Of a stretch of DNA of 29,177 nucleotides, positions 16,079 to 22,722 are shown one piece after another. Below the pieces are notes generated by a model. That model ran no database searches, was not told the origin of the DNA, and saw only the letters and a list, made by a program, of their open reading frames with translations. Both the position numbers and the translations under genes were made by a program. Origin of the DNA: Lachnospiraceae bacterium Zagget3 (GTDB lineage: Bacteria; Bacillota_A; Clostridia; Lachnospirales; Lachnospiraceae); contig MSHE01000008.1 of NCBI GenBank assembly GCA_001941025.1, positions 123,885 to 153,061 of the forward strand. The letters are read 5' to 3'. Position 1 is the stretch's first letter. Each line of letters starts with the position of its first letter.

Positions 16079-17260
16079 ATGAAAGAATTGGAATTGAAGT
16101 ATGGATGCAACCCGAATCAGAAGCCGTCCCGTGTCTACATGGAGAATGGCGGCGAGCTGCCGATCACGGTCTTAAATGGCAAACCGGGCTACATCAACCT
16201 GCTGGACGGTTTAAACGGCTGGCAGCTCGTGCGTGAACTGCGCGCAGCCACCGGTCTTCCGGCGGCAACATCCTTTAAGCATGTCTCTCCGGCGGGCGCG
16301 GCGGTGGGACTTCCGTTATCGGAGATCGAGCGGCAGATCTACTGGGTGAGTGGGGAGATGGTTGGAATGTCTCCGCTTGCCTGTGCCTACGCGCGGGCGC
16401 GCGGCGCGGACCGGATGTCCTCCTTCGGCGATTTCATCTCCCTGTCCGATGAATGTGACCGGGATACGGCGATGCTGATCAAACCCGAGGTTTCCGACGG
16501 CATCCTGGCGCCGGGCTATACGGAGGAAGCGCTTGCGATCCTCTCCGCGAAGAAGGGCGGCAATTACAATGTCATTCAGGTCGATCCGGACTATGTCCCG
16601 GATCCGATCGAGCACAAGCAGGTGTTCGGCGTCACGTTTGAGCAGGGCAGGAATGAGCTCGTGATCGACCGGGCGCTGCTGTCCAATGTCGTGACACAAA
16701 ACAAAGAGGTCCCGGATTCCGCGCAGATTGATCTGATCCTCGCGCTGATCACGCTCAAGTATACACAATCGAACTCTGTCTGTTACGCGAAAGGCGGGCA
16801 GGCCATCGGCATCGGGGCGGGGCAGCAGTCCCGCATTCACTGTACCAGGCTTGCCGGACAAAAGGCGGACAACTGGTATCTGCGCCAGGCGCCGCAAGTG
16901 CTGCGGCTCCCCTTCAAAGAGGGAATCAAGCGCGCGGACCGTGACAACGCCATCGACCTCTACATCGGCGACGAGTACATGGATGTGCTCGCGGACGGCG
17001 CATGGGAGAATGTGTTTACGGAGAAGCCATCGGTTTTCACGGCGGAAGAGAAGCGGGCATGGCTCGCCGGCAACACGGATGTGGCGCTGGGTTCCGACGC
17101 GTTCTTCCCGTTCGGGGACAACATCGAGCGCGCGCACAAGAGCGGTGTAAAATATGTGGCCGAGCCGGGCGGTTCGATCCGCGATGACCACGTTATCGCC
17201 ACCTGCGATAAGTACGGAATGGCGATGTGTTTTACCGGAATCCGGCTGTTCCACCACTAA
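16079..17260 (+). CDS. purH: AICAR transformylase, stand-alone (PurH C-terminal domain equivalent)
   Basis: This enzyme formylates AICAR with 10-formyl-THF to give FAICAR. The 393-residue protein corresponds only to the transformylase half of bifunctional PurH (about 510-530 residues); the N-terminal IMP cyclohydrolase domain is absent. It begins directly with KYGCNPNQKPSRVYM, a typical transformylase start. The catalytic Lys67-His68 pair is in SFKHVSPAGAAVG. ARARGADRMSSFGDFISLSD, KYTQSNSVCYAKGGQAIGIG and FFPFGDNIERAHKSG match later family blocks. A short GAGGT lies six bases before ATG 16079. Together with the preceding PurO-type gene it replaces PurH by two separate proteins. It is the last gene of the run. 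Confidence 0.92.
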   Translation: MKELELKYGCNPNQKPSRVYMENGGELPITVLNGKPGYINLLDGLNGWQLVRELRAATGLPAATSFKHVSPAGAAVGLPLSEIERQIYWVSGEMVGMSPLACAYARARGADRMSSFGDFISLSDECDRDTAMLIKPEVSDGILAPGYTEEALAILSAKKGGNYNVIQVDPDYVPDPIEHKQVFGVTFEQGRNELVIDRALLSNVVTQNKEVPDSAQIDLILALITLKYTQSNSVCYAKGGQAIGIGAGQQSRIHCTRLAGQKADNWYLRQAPQVLRLPFKEGIKRADRDNAIDLYIGDEYMDVLADGAWENVFTEKPSVFTAEEKRAWLAGNTDVALGSDAFFPFGDNIERAHKSGVKYVAEPGGSIRDDHVIATCDKYGMAMCFTGIRLFHH

Positions 17261-17424
17261 TCTTATAAAAGCCGATTGCTTCGTGCTTCGCACTCTCGCA
17301 ACCGCCCCCGGCATTCGCAATCCGGCCTATCGGCCTACTTGCTCATGTCGGTTTGGCCCTCTGATATCCGGTCATCCGGACATGTAAGCATGCCCGTTGC
17401 CCGTCTATCGAGGGCGCTTTTATT
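17261..17424. repeat. Palindromic intergenic element after purH
   Basis: No gene is supported. The stretch is bounded by ATAAAAGC (17265-17272) and its inverted copy GCTTTTAT (17415-17422), and contains several nested inverted repeats: GGCC-tatc-GGCC near 17324-17335, CATGTC near 17344 pairing with GACATG near 17380, and TCCGG-tcat-CCGGA near 17367-17380. A short GCCC..GGGC stem before CTTTTAT (about 17399-17422) could act as a weak terminator of the purine operon. The terminal inverted repeats suggest a REP- or MITE-like element. Confidence 0.55.
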
Positions 17425-17504
17425 GGCAAATGTGCACAAAAACCATGCGCAAACCCGCATAAATCCGCCAAATTGCCGAATTTAGAAAAAATTAAGAAAT
17501 GTAG

Positions 17505-17533
17505 TTGACTTTTGATACATTTTCCCCTAAGAT
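17505..17533 (+). promoter_or_regulatory. Promoter of amt
   Basis: A near-consensus -35 TTGACT (17505-17510), a 17-bp spacer and -10 TAAGAT (17528-17533) precede the gene. Transcription should start near 17540, so the leader is about 140 nt and begins almost immediately with a hairpin. Confidence 0.85.
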
Positions 17534-17542
17534 ACCACTATC

Positions 17543-17653
17543 AAAGGCAAGGGCGCTGCGAAGTTTATCTTCCGGTGCCTTTTTCTTTGTTTATGATATA
17601 TTTATCTACACAAAGGCGTGTAGTCTGCTTTCGCAGACGGCACGCCTTTTTTT
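17543..17653 (+). promoter_or_regulatory. Tandem terminator-like hairpins in the amt leader (candidate attenuator)
   Basis: Two hairpins, each followed by a T-run, separate the promoter from amt. Hairpin 1 has arms AAAGGCA (17543-17549) and TGCCTTT (17576-17582), with an inner GAAG/CTTC and a tail TTTTTCTTTG. Hairpin 2 has arms AAAGGCGTG (17612-17620) and CACGCCTTT (17641-17649), an inner GTCTGC/GCAGAC around TTTC, and seven T's. The stems share AAAGGC/GCCTTT, so the 5' arm of one could pair with the 3' arm of the other. This looks like conditional termination. Nitrogen genes of Clostridia are known to use ANTAR antiterminators on such leaders, but the loops here do not clearly show the A1/G4 hexaloop rule. 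Confidence 0.7.
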
Positions 17654-17680
17654 GTTACTATTTAAAGGGAGGGCAAACAC

Positions 17681-19441
17681 ATGACACAGCAAATCTTCAG
17701 TCTTTTTAACGACAACCTGTTTGGCGTCTGGTTCCTGATCGGCGCGGCGCTGGTCTTCTGGATGCAGGCCGGTTTCGCGATGGTGGAGGCAGGCTTCACC
17801 CGGGCGAAGAACACCGGCAACATCCTGATGAAGAATCTGATGGACTTCAGTATCGGGACCATCGTCTTCATCGTGATCGGCTTTTCGCTCCTGATGGGCG
17901 AGGACCTGATCGGAATGATCGGGCAGCCGGGATTTGACATCTTCACTTCTTACGCGAACTTCAGCTTCTCGGACTTCGTGTTTAACCTGGTCTTCTGCGC
18001 GACGACCGCGACGATCGTCTCCGGAGCCGTGGCGGAGCGGACAAAATTCCTGTCTTACGTCATATACTCCGCGATCCTCTCGGGACTCATCTACCCGATT
18101 GAGGCGCATTGGATCTGGGGCGGCGGCTGGCTTTCCCAGCTCGGCTTCCACGATTTTGCCGGTTCCTGTGCGATCCATATGGTCGGCGGCTTGTGCGCGC
18201 TGATCGCGGCGGCGATGTTGGGGCCGCGGATCGGAAAGTTCACAAAAGACGAGAAGGGAAAGGTGACCAAGGTCCACGCGATCCCGGGACACAACCTGGC
18301 GATCGGCGCTCTCGGCGTTTTCATTCTGTGGTTCGGCTGGTATGGCTTTAACGGCGCGGCCGCGACGAGCGTGGAGCAGATGGGTTCGATCTTCCTGACG
18401 ACGACCATCGCGCCGGCGGTGGCAGCCGTGGTCTGTATGATCTTTACCTGGATCAAATACAAGAAGCCCGATGTCTCGATGTGCCTAAACGCGGCGCTAG
18501 GCGGACTGGTGGCCATCACGGCGGGCTGCGACGCGGTCAGTGCCACGGGCGCGATCGTTATCGGCGGTGTGGCCGGGCTGCTCGTGGCATTCGGCATCTG
18601 GTTCCTCGACTATGTACTGCATGTCGACGATCCCGTCGGAGCGGTCGCGGTCCACTGTATAAACGGCATCTGGGGCACGGTGGCCATCGGCTTGTTTGCC
18701 ACGGGTACGACGCCGGGTTATTCGATCGTCGACAAAAGCGGCAACACGCTCGTCGGATTGTTCTACGGAGGCGGTGGAAAGCTGCTCGGCATCCAGTGCG
18801 TCGGCTTCGTCTCTGTTCTGGGATGGGCAGTGGTCACGATCTTCGTCACGTTCTTCATCATCAAGCGGACGACCGGACTGCGGGTCTCCGCCGAGGAAGA
18901 GATCGCGGGTCTCGACCAGTCGGAACACGGGCTGGCCAGCGCGTACGCGGACTTTGCCTTAACCTCCAGCATCAACAACTTCTCCTCGCAGGTGAAAAAG
19001 AAGATCCCGGAGGACGCGGTGCCGATCGACGATGCCGTGCCGGTCGAGCTGCGACAGGCGGATCCTTCCGTTGCAACGGCGAGCGACGTGCCGATCACAA
19101 GGATTTCGATCTTCGCGAACCAGAGCCGGTTTGACGACCTGCGGGAATCGCTGTCGGGAATCGGGATCACGGGTATGACCGTGACCAATGTGCTGGGCTG
19201 CGGCGTCCAGCGCGGACAGACCAGCCGTTACCGTGGTGTCCCGCTGGAGATGAATCTCCTGCCGAAGATCAAAGTGGATATCGTCGTGAGCAAGATCTCC
19301 CCGCGCCTTGTCATCGAGACGGCAAAGAAGGCCCTCTATACCGGACATATGGGCGACGGCAAGATCTTCGTCTACAACGTGGAGAACGTAATCCGCGTCA
19401 GTACGGGAGAAGAAGGAACCGACGCGCTGCAAAATTATTAA
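17681..19441 (+). CDS. amt: Ammonium transporter Amt fused to a C-terminal PII (GlnB/GlnK) domain
   Basis: This is a plasma-membrane ammonium channel with a built-in nitrogen sensor. Residues 1-~405 form the usual 11-helix Amt: WMQAGFAMVEAGFTRAKNTG near the start, SGAVAERTKF, and the twin pore histidines His166 (CAIHMVGG) and His325 (VAVHCINGIWGT). A polar linker (~406-470) leads to a complete PII domain (about 472-586): LSGIGITGMTVTNVLGCG, the T-loop with Gln510 and Tyr517, LPKIKVDIVV, and GDGKIFVYNVENVIRVSTGEE. The T-loop residue equivalent to E. coli Tyr51 is Leu522, so uridylylation there is impossible. Normal Amt is ~400-450 residues; this is 586. AAGGGAGGG lies eight bases before the ATG. 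No separate glnK is nearby, consistent with the fusion. Confidence 0.95.
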   Translation: MTQQIFSLFNDNLFGVWFLIGAALVFWMQAGFAMVEAGFTRAKNTGNILMKNLMDFSIGTIVFIVIGFSLLMGEDLIGMIGQPGFDIFTSYANFSFSDFVFNLVFCATTATIVSGAVAERTKFLSYVIYSAILSGLIYPIEAHWIWGGGWLSQLGFHDFAGSCAIHMVGGLCALIAAAMLGPRIGKFTKDEKGKVTKVHAIPGHNLAIGALGVFILWFGWYGFNGAAATSVEQMGSIFLTTTIAPAVAAVVCMIFTWIKYKKPDVSMCLNAALGGLVAITAGCDAVSATGAIVIGGVAGLLVAFGIWFLDYVLHVDDPVGAVAVHCINGIWGTVAIGLFATGTTPGYSIVDKSGNTLVGLFYGGGGKLLGIQCVGFVSVLGWAVVTIFVTFFIIKRTTGLRVSAEEEIAGLDQSEHGLASAYADFALTSSINNFSSQVKKKIPEDAVPIDDAVPVELRQADPSVATASDVPITRISIFANQSRFDDLRESLSGIGITGMTVTNVLGCGVQRGQTSRYRGVPLEMNLLPKIKVDIVVSKISPRLVIETAKKALYTGHMGDGKIFVYNVENVIRVSTGEEGTDALQNY

Positions 19442-19474
19442 AATACTTGTATCTTCTGCCGTGATGCTGTATCA

Positions 19475-19518
19475 TGAACGCATAAGCGCCGGGCGCTCGG
19501 AGCGAGCGCCCGGCGCTT
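19475..19518 (+). repeat. Second copy of the 15-bp repeat leading into a 16-bp perfect hairpin
   Basis: TGAACGCATAAGCGC (19475-19489) is identical to 15304-15318. Its end is part of the left arm AAGCGCCGGGCGCTCG (19484-19499), which is perfectly complementary to 19503-19518 around a three-base loop. Only three T's follow, so termination of amt is possible but not clear. ATGCTGT before it and ACAGCAT after it add an outer stem. Confidence 0.75.
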
Positions 19519-19552
19519 TACGGAATCACAGCATGCATGGACGGAGGATTTT

Positions 19553-20524
19553 ATGGCAGACAAAGCAATTGTGAAAAAGTTGGCAGAGTATAAAGGTATT
19601 CCCGTTTCCAAGCTCGACCCGACCGTGACGGACGAGGAGGTGGCCGCAGAGCTCGAGCGCGCGCGCACCTACGCGTCCACGACCGAGGATAAGCCGGAAG
19701 GCGCGGCGGCCGAGATGGGGGATCAGGCGGTGATCGACTTTATCGGATACATCGATGGGGAGCCTTTCGAGGGCGGAAGCGGAAAGGATTACCCGCTCAC
19801 CCTCGGATCGAACACGTTCATCCCCGGATTTGAGGAGCAGCTCGTTGGAGCGAAGGCGGGGGACGAAGTGGAGGTAAAACTCCCGTTTCCGGAAAACTAT
19901 CATGAACCAAAGTGCGCGGGACGCGATGCCGTCTTTCAAGTAACGGTAAAAAGTCTTCGGACGACGCACTTGCCGGAGCTTACCGATGAGGTGGTGGCAA
20001 AGATCTCTCCCTGCAAGACCGTGGAGGAGTTTGCGGAGTATGTCCGCGAAGAGATCATGGACTATCGGGAGAAACACTTTCAGCGGGACAAGGAAGATGA
20101 AGTCGTGATGAGGGTGGTAGAAAACTCCGAGATTGAAGTTCCGCAGGAGCTGATCGACGAGCGTGCCGAGGCGTTAAAGAAAAATTTCATCTCGGAGCTT
20201 GAAAAAAGCGATACGACGTTCACGGACTATCTGGATTACAGTAATATAACGGAGGAGATGTTTGACCGGTACAACGCGGACGAAGCGCTGCGCATGCTGC
20301 GGGGGCAGGCCGTCTTAAGCGAGATCGCGCGGCAGGAAGGACTGGTCTGCACCGACCAGGAGCTGGAGGTGGAACTCGACCTGCTGGCCAGAGAATATAA
20401 AGCCTCGGTGGATGAGCTGCGCGGCATGCTGGGCGCGGCGGGAATCGAAATGGTGAAGGACGATGTCCTGGAACAGCACGCGCTCGATTTTCTCATGGAG
20501 CAGTGTGTGGAAGAGAACGCATAG
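19553..20524 (+). CDS. tig: Trigger-factor-like chaperone lacking the ribosome-binding domain
   Basis: This protein has the prolyl-isomerase and C-terminal chaperone parts of trigger factor but no ribosome-binding domain. Full trigger factor is about 430 residues and starts with a ~110-residue domain bearing a GFRxGKxP-type signature; this product is 323 residues and begins in the inter-domain linker (YKGIPVSKLDPTVTDEEV). The FKBP-type PPIase spans about 55-140 (GDQAVIDFIGYIDGEPFEGG, LTLGSNTFIPGFEEQLVG, GRDAVFQVTVK). The helical arms follow (about 145-323). ATG 19553 has GGACGGAGG in front, and the 111-bp gap upstream is too short for the missing domain. It may be a second cytosolic paralogue or the only trigger factor. 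No signal peptide is seen. It has its own terminator. Confidence 0.88.
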   Translation: MADKAIVKKLAEYKGIPVSKLDPTVTDEEVAAELERARTYASTTEDKPEGAAAEMGDQAVIDFIGYIDGEPFEGGSGKDYPLTLGSNTFIPGFEEQLVGAKAGDEVEVKLPFPENYHEPKCAGRDAVFQVTVKSLRTTHLPELTDEVVAKISPCKTVEEFAEYVREEIMDYREKHFQRDKEDEVVMRVVENSEIEVPQELIDERAEALKKNFISELEKSDTTFTDYLDYSNITEEMFDRYNADEALRMLRGQAVLSEIARQEGLVCTDQELEVELDLLAREYKASVDELRGMLGAAGIEMVKDDVLEQHALDFLMEQCVEENA

Positions 20525-20544
20525 GAAAAACAACGGGCAGAAGG

Positions 20545-20577
20545 GCACGGATCACAACGATCCGTGCTCTTTTTTTG
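20545..20577 (+). terminator. Intrinsic terminator after tig
   Basis: GCACGGATC (20545-20553) pairs with GATCCGTGC (20559-20567) around the loop ACAAC and is followed by TCTTTTTTTG. It separates tig from the division cluster. Confidence 0.93.
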
Positions 20578-20616
20578 TTTATTTTTAATTTTTCCCATTT
20601 TTTTTTCAATTTCCCC

Positions 20617-20645
20617 TTGCTTTTTGCGTCAAAGTGCATTATTAT
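20617..20645 (+). promoter_or_regulatory. Promoter of the dcw cluster (mraZ)
   Basis: A -35 TTGCTT (20617-20622), a 17-bp spacer and -10 TATTAT (20640-20645) are present, preceded by a long T-rich stretch (20571-20612). Transcription would start near 20652, leaving a leader of about 120 nt before mraZ. The start region coincides with the MraZ-like repeats. Confidence 0.85.
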
Positions 20646-20650
20646 GTATG

Positions 20651-20698
20651 AAAGTGGTGCGAAGTGGGGTGATAGTGTCTCCAAAGGGAGGCAAAGTG
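20651..20698 (+). promoter_or_regulatory. mraZ: Candidate MraZ operator: AAAGTG-like repeats at about 10-bp spacing
   Basis: AAAGTGGTGC (20651), GAAGTGGGGT (20661) and GATAGTGTCT (20671) form three consecutive 10-bp units. AAAGGG (20683) and AAAGTG (20693) continue the pattern, and another AAAGTG lies in the promoter spacer (20631). MraZ is known to bind tandem repeats of this kind (TGGG-type in E. coli, AAAGTG-type in mycoplasmas) upstream of its own gene. The position at the transcription start fits autorepression. Confidence 0.75.
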
Positions 20699-20770
20699 GT
20701 AAATCTCCCACGCAGGAAAACGTTTTTTACACTCCGCTCCCAATCCGACCCGTGAAAGAAGGTGTTTTCG

Positions 20771-21223
20771 ATGTCCAAAGGGTTAACCAGTCAGTATTAC
20801 CACTCCCTCGACGCGAAGGGGCGGGTGATCATGCCCGCGAAATTCCGCGAGCGTCTCGGTGACAAGATCTGGATCACCAAGGGGATGGATAAAGGCTGCC
20901 TGAGTGTCTATCCGAACGACGAATGGGAGGTCATCGAAAACAAATTTCAGGAGACCCCGGTCCTGACAAATAAAGCTGCCCGCGAACTGCGGCGTTTCAT
21001 TTTCAGCAACGCGGACGATCGTGACATCGACAAGCAGGGGCGGGTTCTGATCCCTCCGATCCTGCGGGAATATGCCGGGCTGGAGAATGAGGTCGTGTTG
21101 GTCGGCATGTCCAATCATATTGAGATCTGGAGCAAGGACTGCTTTGAAAAGCAGGACAAAGCCGCTTACAAAGATATCGATGAGCTCACGGAGCATCTGG
21201 AAGAGTTCGGCATTAACATCTAA
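20771..21223 (+). CDS. mraZ: Transcriptional regulator MraZ
   Basis: MraZ is a ring-forming DNA-binding protein, made of two AbrB/SpoVT-like swapped-hairpin repeats, that controls the division and cell-wall cluster. The 150-residue sequence has repeat 1 with the hallmark YYHSLDAKGRVIMPAKFRE and repeat 2 with DDRDIDKQGRVLIPPILREY. I start at ATG 20771, eight bases after AGAAGGTG (20756-20763); the in-frame GTG 20762 would overlap that site. The N-terminus MSKGLTSQYYHSLD differs slightly from the usual MFxGEYxHSLD but keeps the core. It is the first gene of the cluster and lies directly behind a run of MraZ-box-like repeats. Confidence 0.96.
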   Translation: MSKGLTSQYYHSLDAKGRVIMPAKFRERLGDKIWITKGMDKGCLSVYPNDEWEVIENKFQETPVLTNKAARELRRFIFSNADDRDIDKQGRVLIPPILREYAGLENEVVLVGMSNHIEIWSKDCFEKQDKAAYKDIDELTEHLEEFGINI

Positions 21224-21247
21224 AGCGGCCCGGCCGTGGAGGAAGAG

Positions 21248-22201
21248 ATGGAATATTCGCATGTTCCGGTAATGTTGAAAGAAACGGTAGACATGCTGGT
21301 TACGGATCCCGAAGGGATCTATGTGGACGGAACCATCGGTGGCGGAGGACACGCGTACGAGATCGCGAGCCGCCTCACAGGCGCCGGAAGGCTCATTGGC
21401 ATGGATCGGGACGCGGACGCGGTCCGCGCGGCCGAAACAAAGCTTTTGCCTTTCCGGGAAAGAACAACCATCAAACAAGACAATTTCAGTGAAATGCCCT
21501 TTCTTTTGGATGAACTTGGCGTTGAGCAGGTGAATGGGATATTGCTCGACCTGGGTGTATCCTCCTTCCAGCTGGACGAACCCTCCCGGGGGTTTACATA
21601 CCGGGAGGGGGACGCTCCGCTGGATATGAGAATGGATGTACGTCAGAGCCTTACGGCACGGGACATTTTGGCGACGTACAGTGAGCAGGAGCTGTACCGC
21701 GTGATCCGGGATTACGGCGAGGATCCTTTCGCGAAGAATATAGCAAATCACATCGTCAGGGCGAGAGAAAAAGAGCCCATCGAAACAGTGAATCAGTTAA
21801 ATCAGATCATCCGTGGCGCGATACCCGCCAAGGTAAGGGCCACGGGTGGTCATCCCTCCAAAAGAACGTTTCAAGCGCTGCGGATCGAATGCAACCGGGA
21901 GGTGGAGACCCTTCGGGATTCTCTGGATGGCATGATCGATCGCTTAAAGCCGGGCGGGAGGATATGTGTGATCACGTTCCACTCCATTGAGGACCGGATC
22001 GTAAAAACCAATTTTAAGACAAACGAAAATCCCTGTACCTGTCCGAGCAGTTTTCCGGTCTGCGTCTGCGGCAAAGTATCAAAAGGGACCGTTGTCACGA
22101 AAAAACCGATCATTCCCTCCGGGGAGGAGCAGGAGGGCAACCCGAGGTGTAAAAGCGCAAAGCTTCGTGTGTTCGAAAAGAAAGCAGAGGCACTTCCATG
22201 A
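21248..22201 (+). CDS. rsmH: 16S rRNA (cytosine1402-N4)-methyltransferase RsmH
   Basis: RsmH methylates N4 of C1402 in the 16S rRNA decoding centre using SAM. The 317-residue protein shows the expected opening [13 protein letters not shown], the SAM-binding block [46 protein letters not shown] and the C-terminal region [18 protein letters not shown]. Near the end is a Cys-rich stretch ([13 protein letters not shown]), also common in Firmicute relatives. ATG 21248 is chosen because GGAGG (21238-21242) precedes it; the in-frame GTG 21236 overlaps nothing useful. Its stop codon overlaps the ftsL start in an ATGA arrangement, so the two are translationally coupled. Confidence 0.96.
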   Translation: MEYSHVPVMLKETVDMLVTDPEGIYVDGTIGGGGHAYEIASRLTGAGRLIGMDRDADAVRAAETKLLPFRERTTIKQDNFSEMPFLLDELGVEQVNGILLDLGVSSFQLDEPSRGFTYREGDAPLDMRMDVRQSLTARDILATYSEQELYRVIRDYGEDPFAKNIANHIVRAREKEPIETVNQLNQIIRGAIPAKVRATGGHPSKRTFQALRIECNREVETLRDSLDGMIDRLKPGGRICVITFHSIEDRIVKTNFKTNENPCTCPSSFPVCVCGKVSKGTVVTKKPIIPSGEEQEGNPRCKSAKLRVFEKKAEALP

Positions 22202-22704
22202 GCGATACAAACACCAATACAAAGAGAACCTATGTGGGCGATACCATCTACATCGATGGCAATGTCGTACCCATTCCGCAGCCGGCTCCGGAGAGGCAGC
22301 CCGAGGTTCGCAGAAAGAGCCGCCGACAGCTGGAAGCGGAGCGCGAGCGCAAGCGCGCGGCCAATCGGAACATTGCGCGGGCCATGGCGTTCGGGCGCGG
22401 TTATATCGCATTTCTCACGGTGGCAACGGCCGTCTGTTTTGTCGTATGTCTTACTTTCATCCATCTGCAATCCACGATCACGGCGCAAATGGCATCCATC
22501 TCAGCATTGGAGACGGCGCTCAGCGATGAGAGGGCAGCCAACGATCTCGCGGAGAGTCGTCTGGAGACGAGCATGACGCTGAATGAAGTAAAGACCAGGG
22601 CGGAAGAGATGGGCCTTGTCTATCCATCGACCTCCCAGATTCAGTATTTCTCTGTGACAAATAGCGACTACATGAATCAGTATACGGAGGTGGCATCCAA
22701 ATAA
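22198..22704 (+). CDS. ftsL: Cell division protein FtsL-like
   Basis: This is a bitopic septal protein expected to join FtsQ/DivIB and DivIC and to support FtsW-FtsI activity. The 168 residues contain a cytoplasmic N-terminus rich in Pro, Arg and Lys (about 1-66), one transmembrane segment ([20 protein letters not shown], about 67-88) and an extracytoplasmic coiled coil ([20 protein letters not shown] onward). A short conserved-looking end, [19 protein letters not shown], follows. Sequence identity in FtsL is always low; the call rests on topology, length and position between rsmH and the class B PBP. ATG 22198 overlaps the rsmH stop (ATGA), with AGAGG upstream. The long basic cytoplasmic tail is typical of several Clostridia. 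Confidence 0.85.
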   Translation: MSDTNTNTKRTYVGDTIYIDGNVVPIPQPAPERQPEVRRKSRRQLEAERERKRAANRNIARAMAFGRGYIAFLTVATAVCFVVCLTFIHLQSTITAQMASISALETALSDERAANDLAESRLETSMTLNEVKTRAEEMGLVYPSTSQIQYFSVTNSDYMNQYTEVASK

Positions 22705-22722
22705 CAGGGAGCACACAATAGT

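Noticed and set aside
17592..17597. TATGAT between the two amt leader hairpins as a second promoter
   Set aside because: At the right distance upstream there is only CTTCCG, no usable -35, and no extended -10.
18481..19134. Second plus-strand frame inside amt
   Set aside because: It is a shifted frame of a conserved transporter and gives an Arg/Gly-rich sequence without motifs or start signal.
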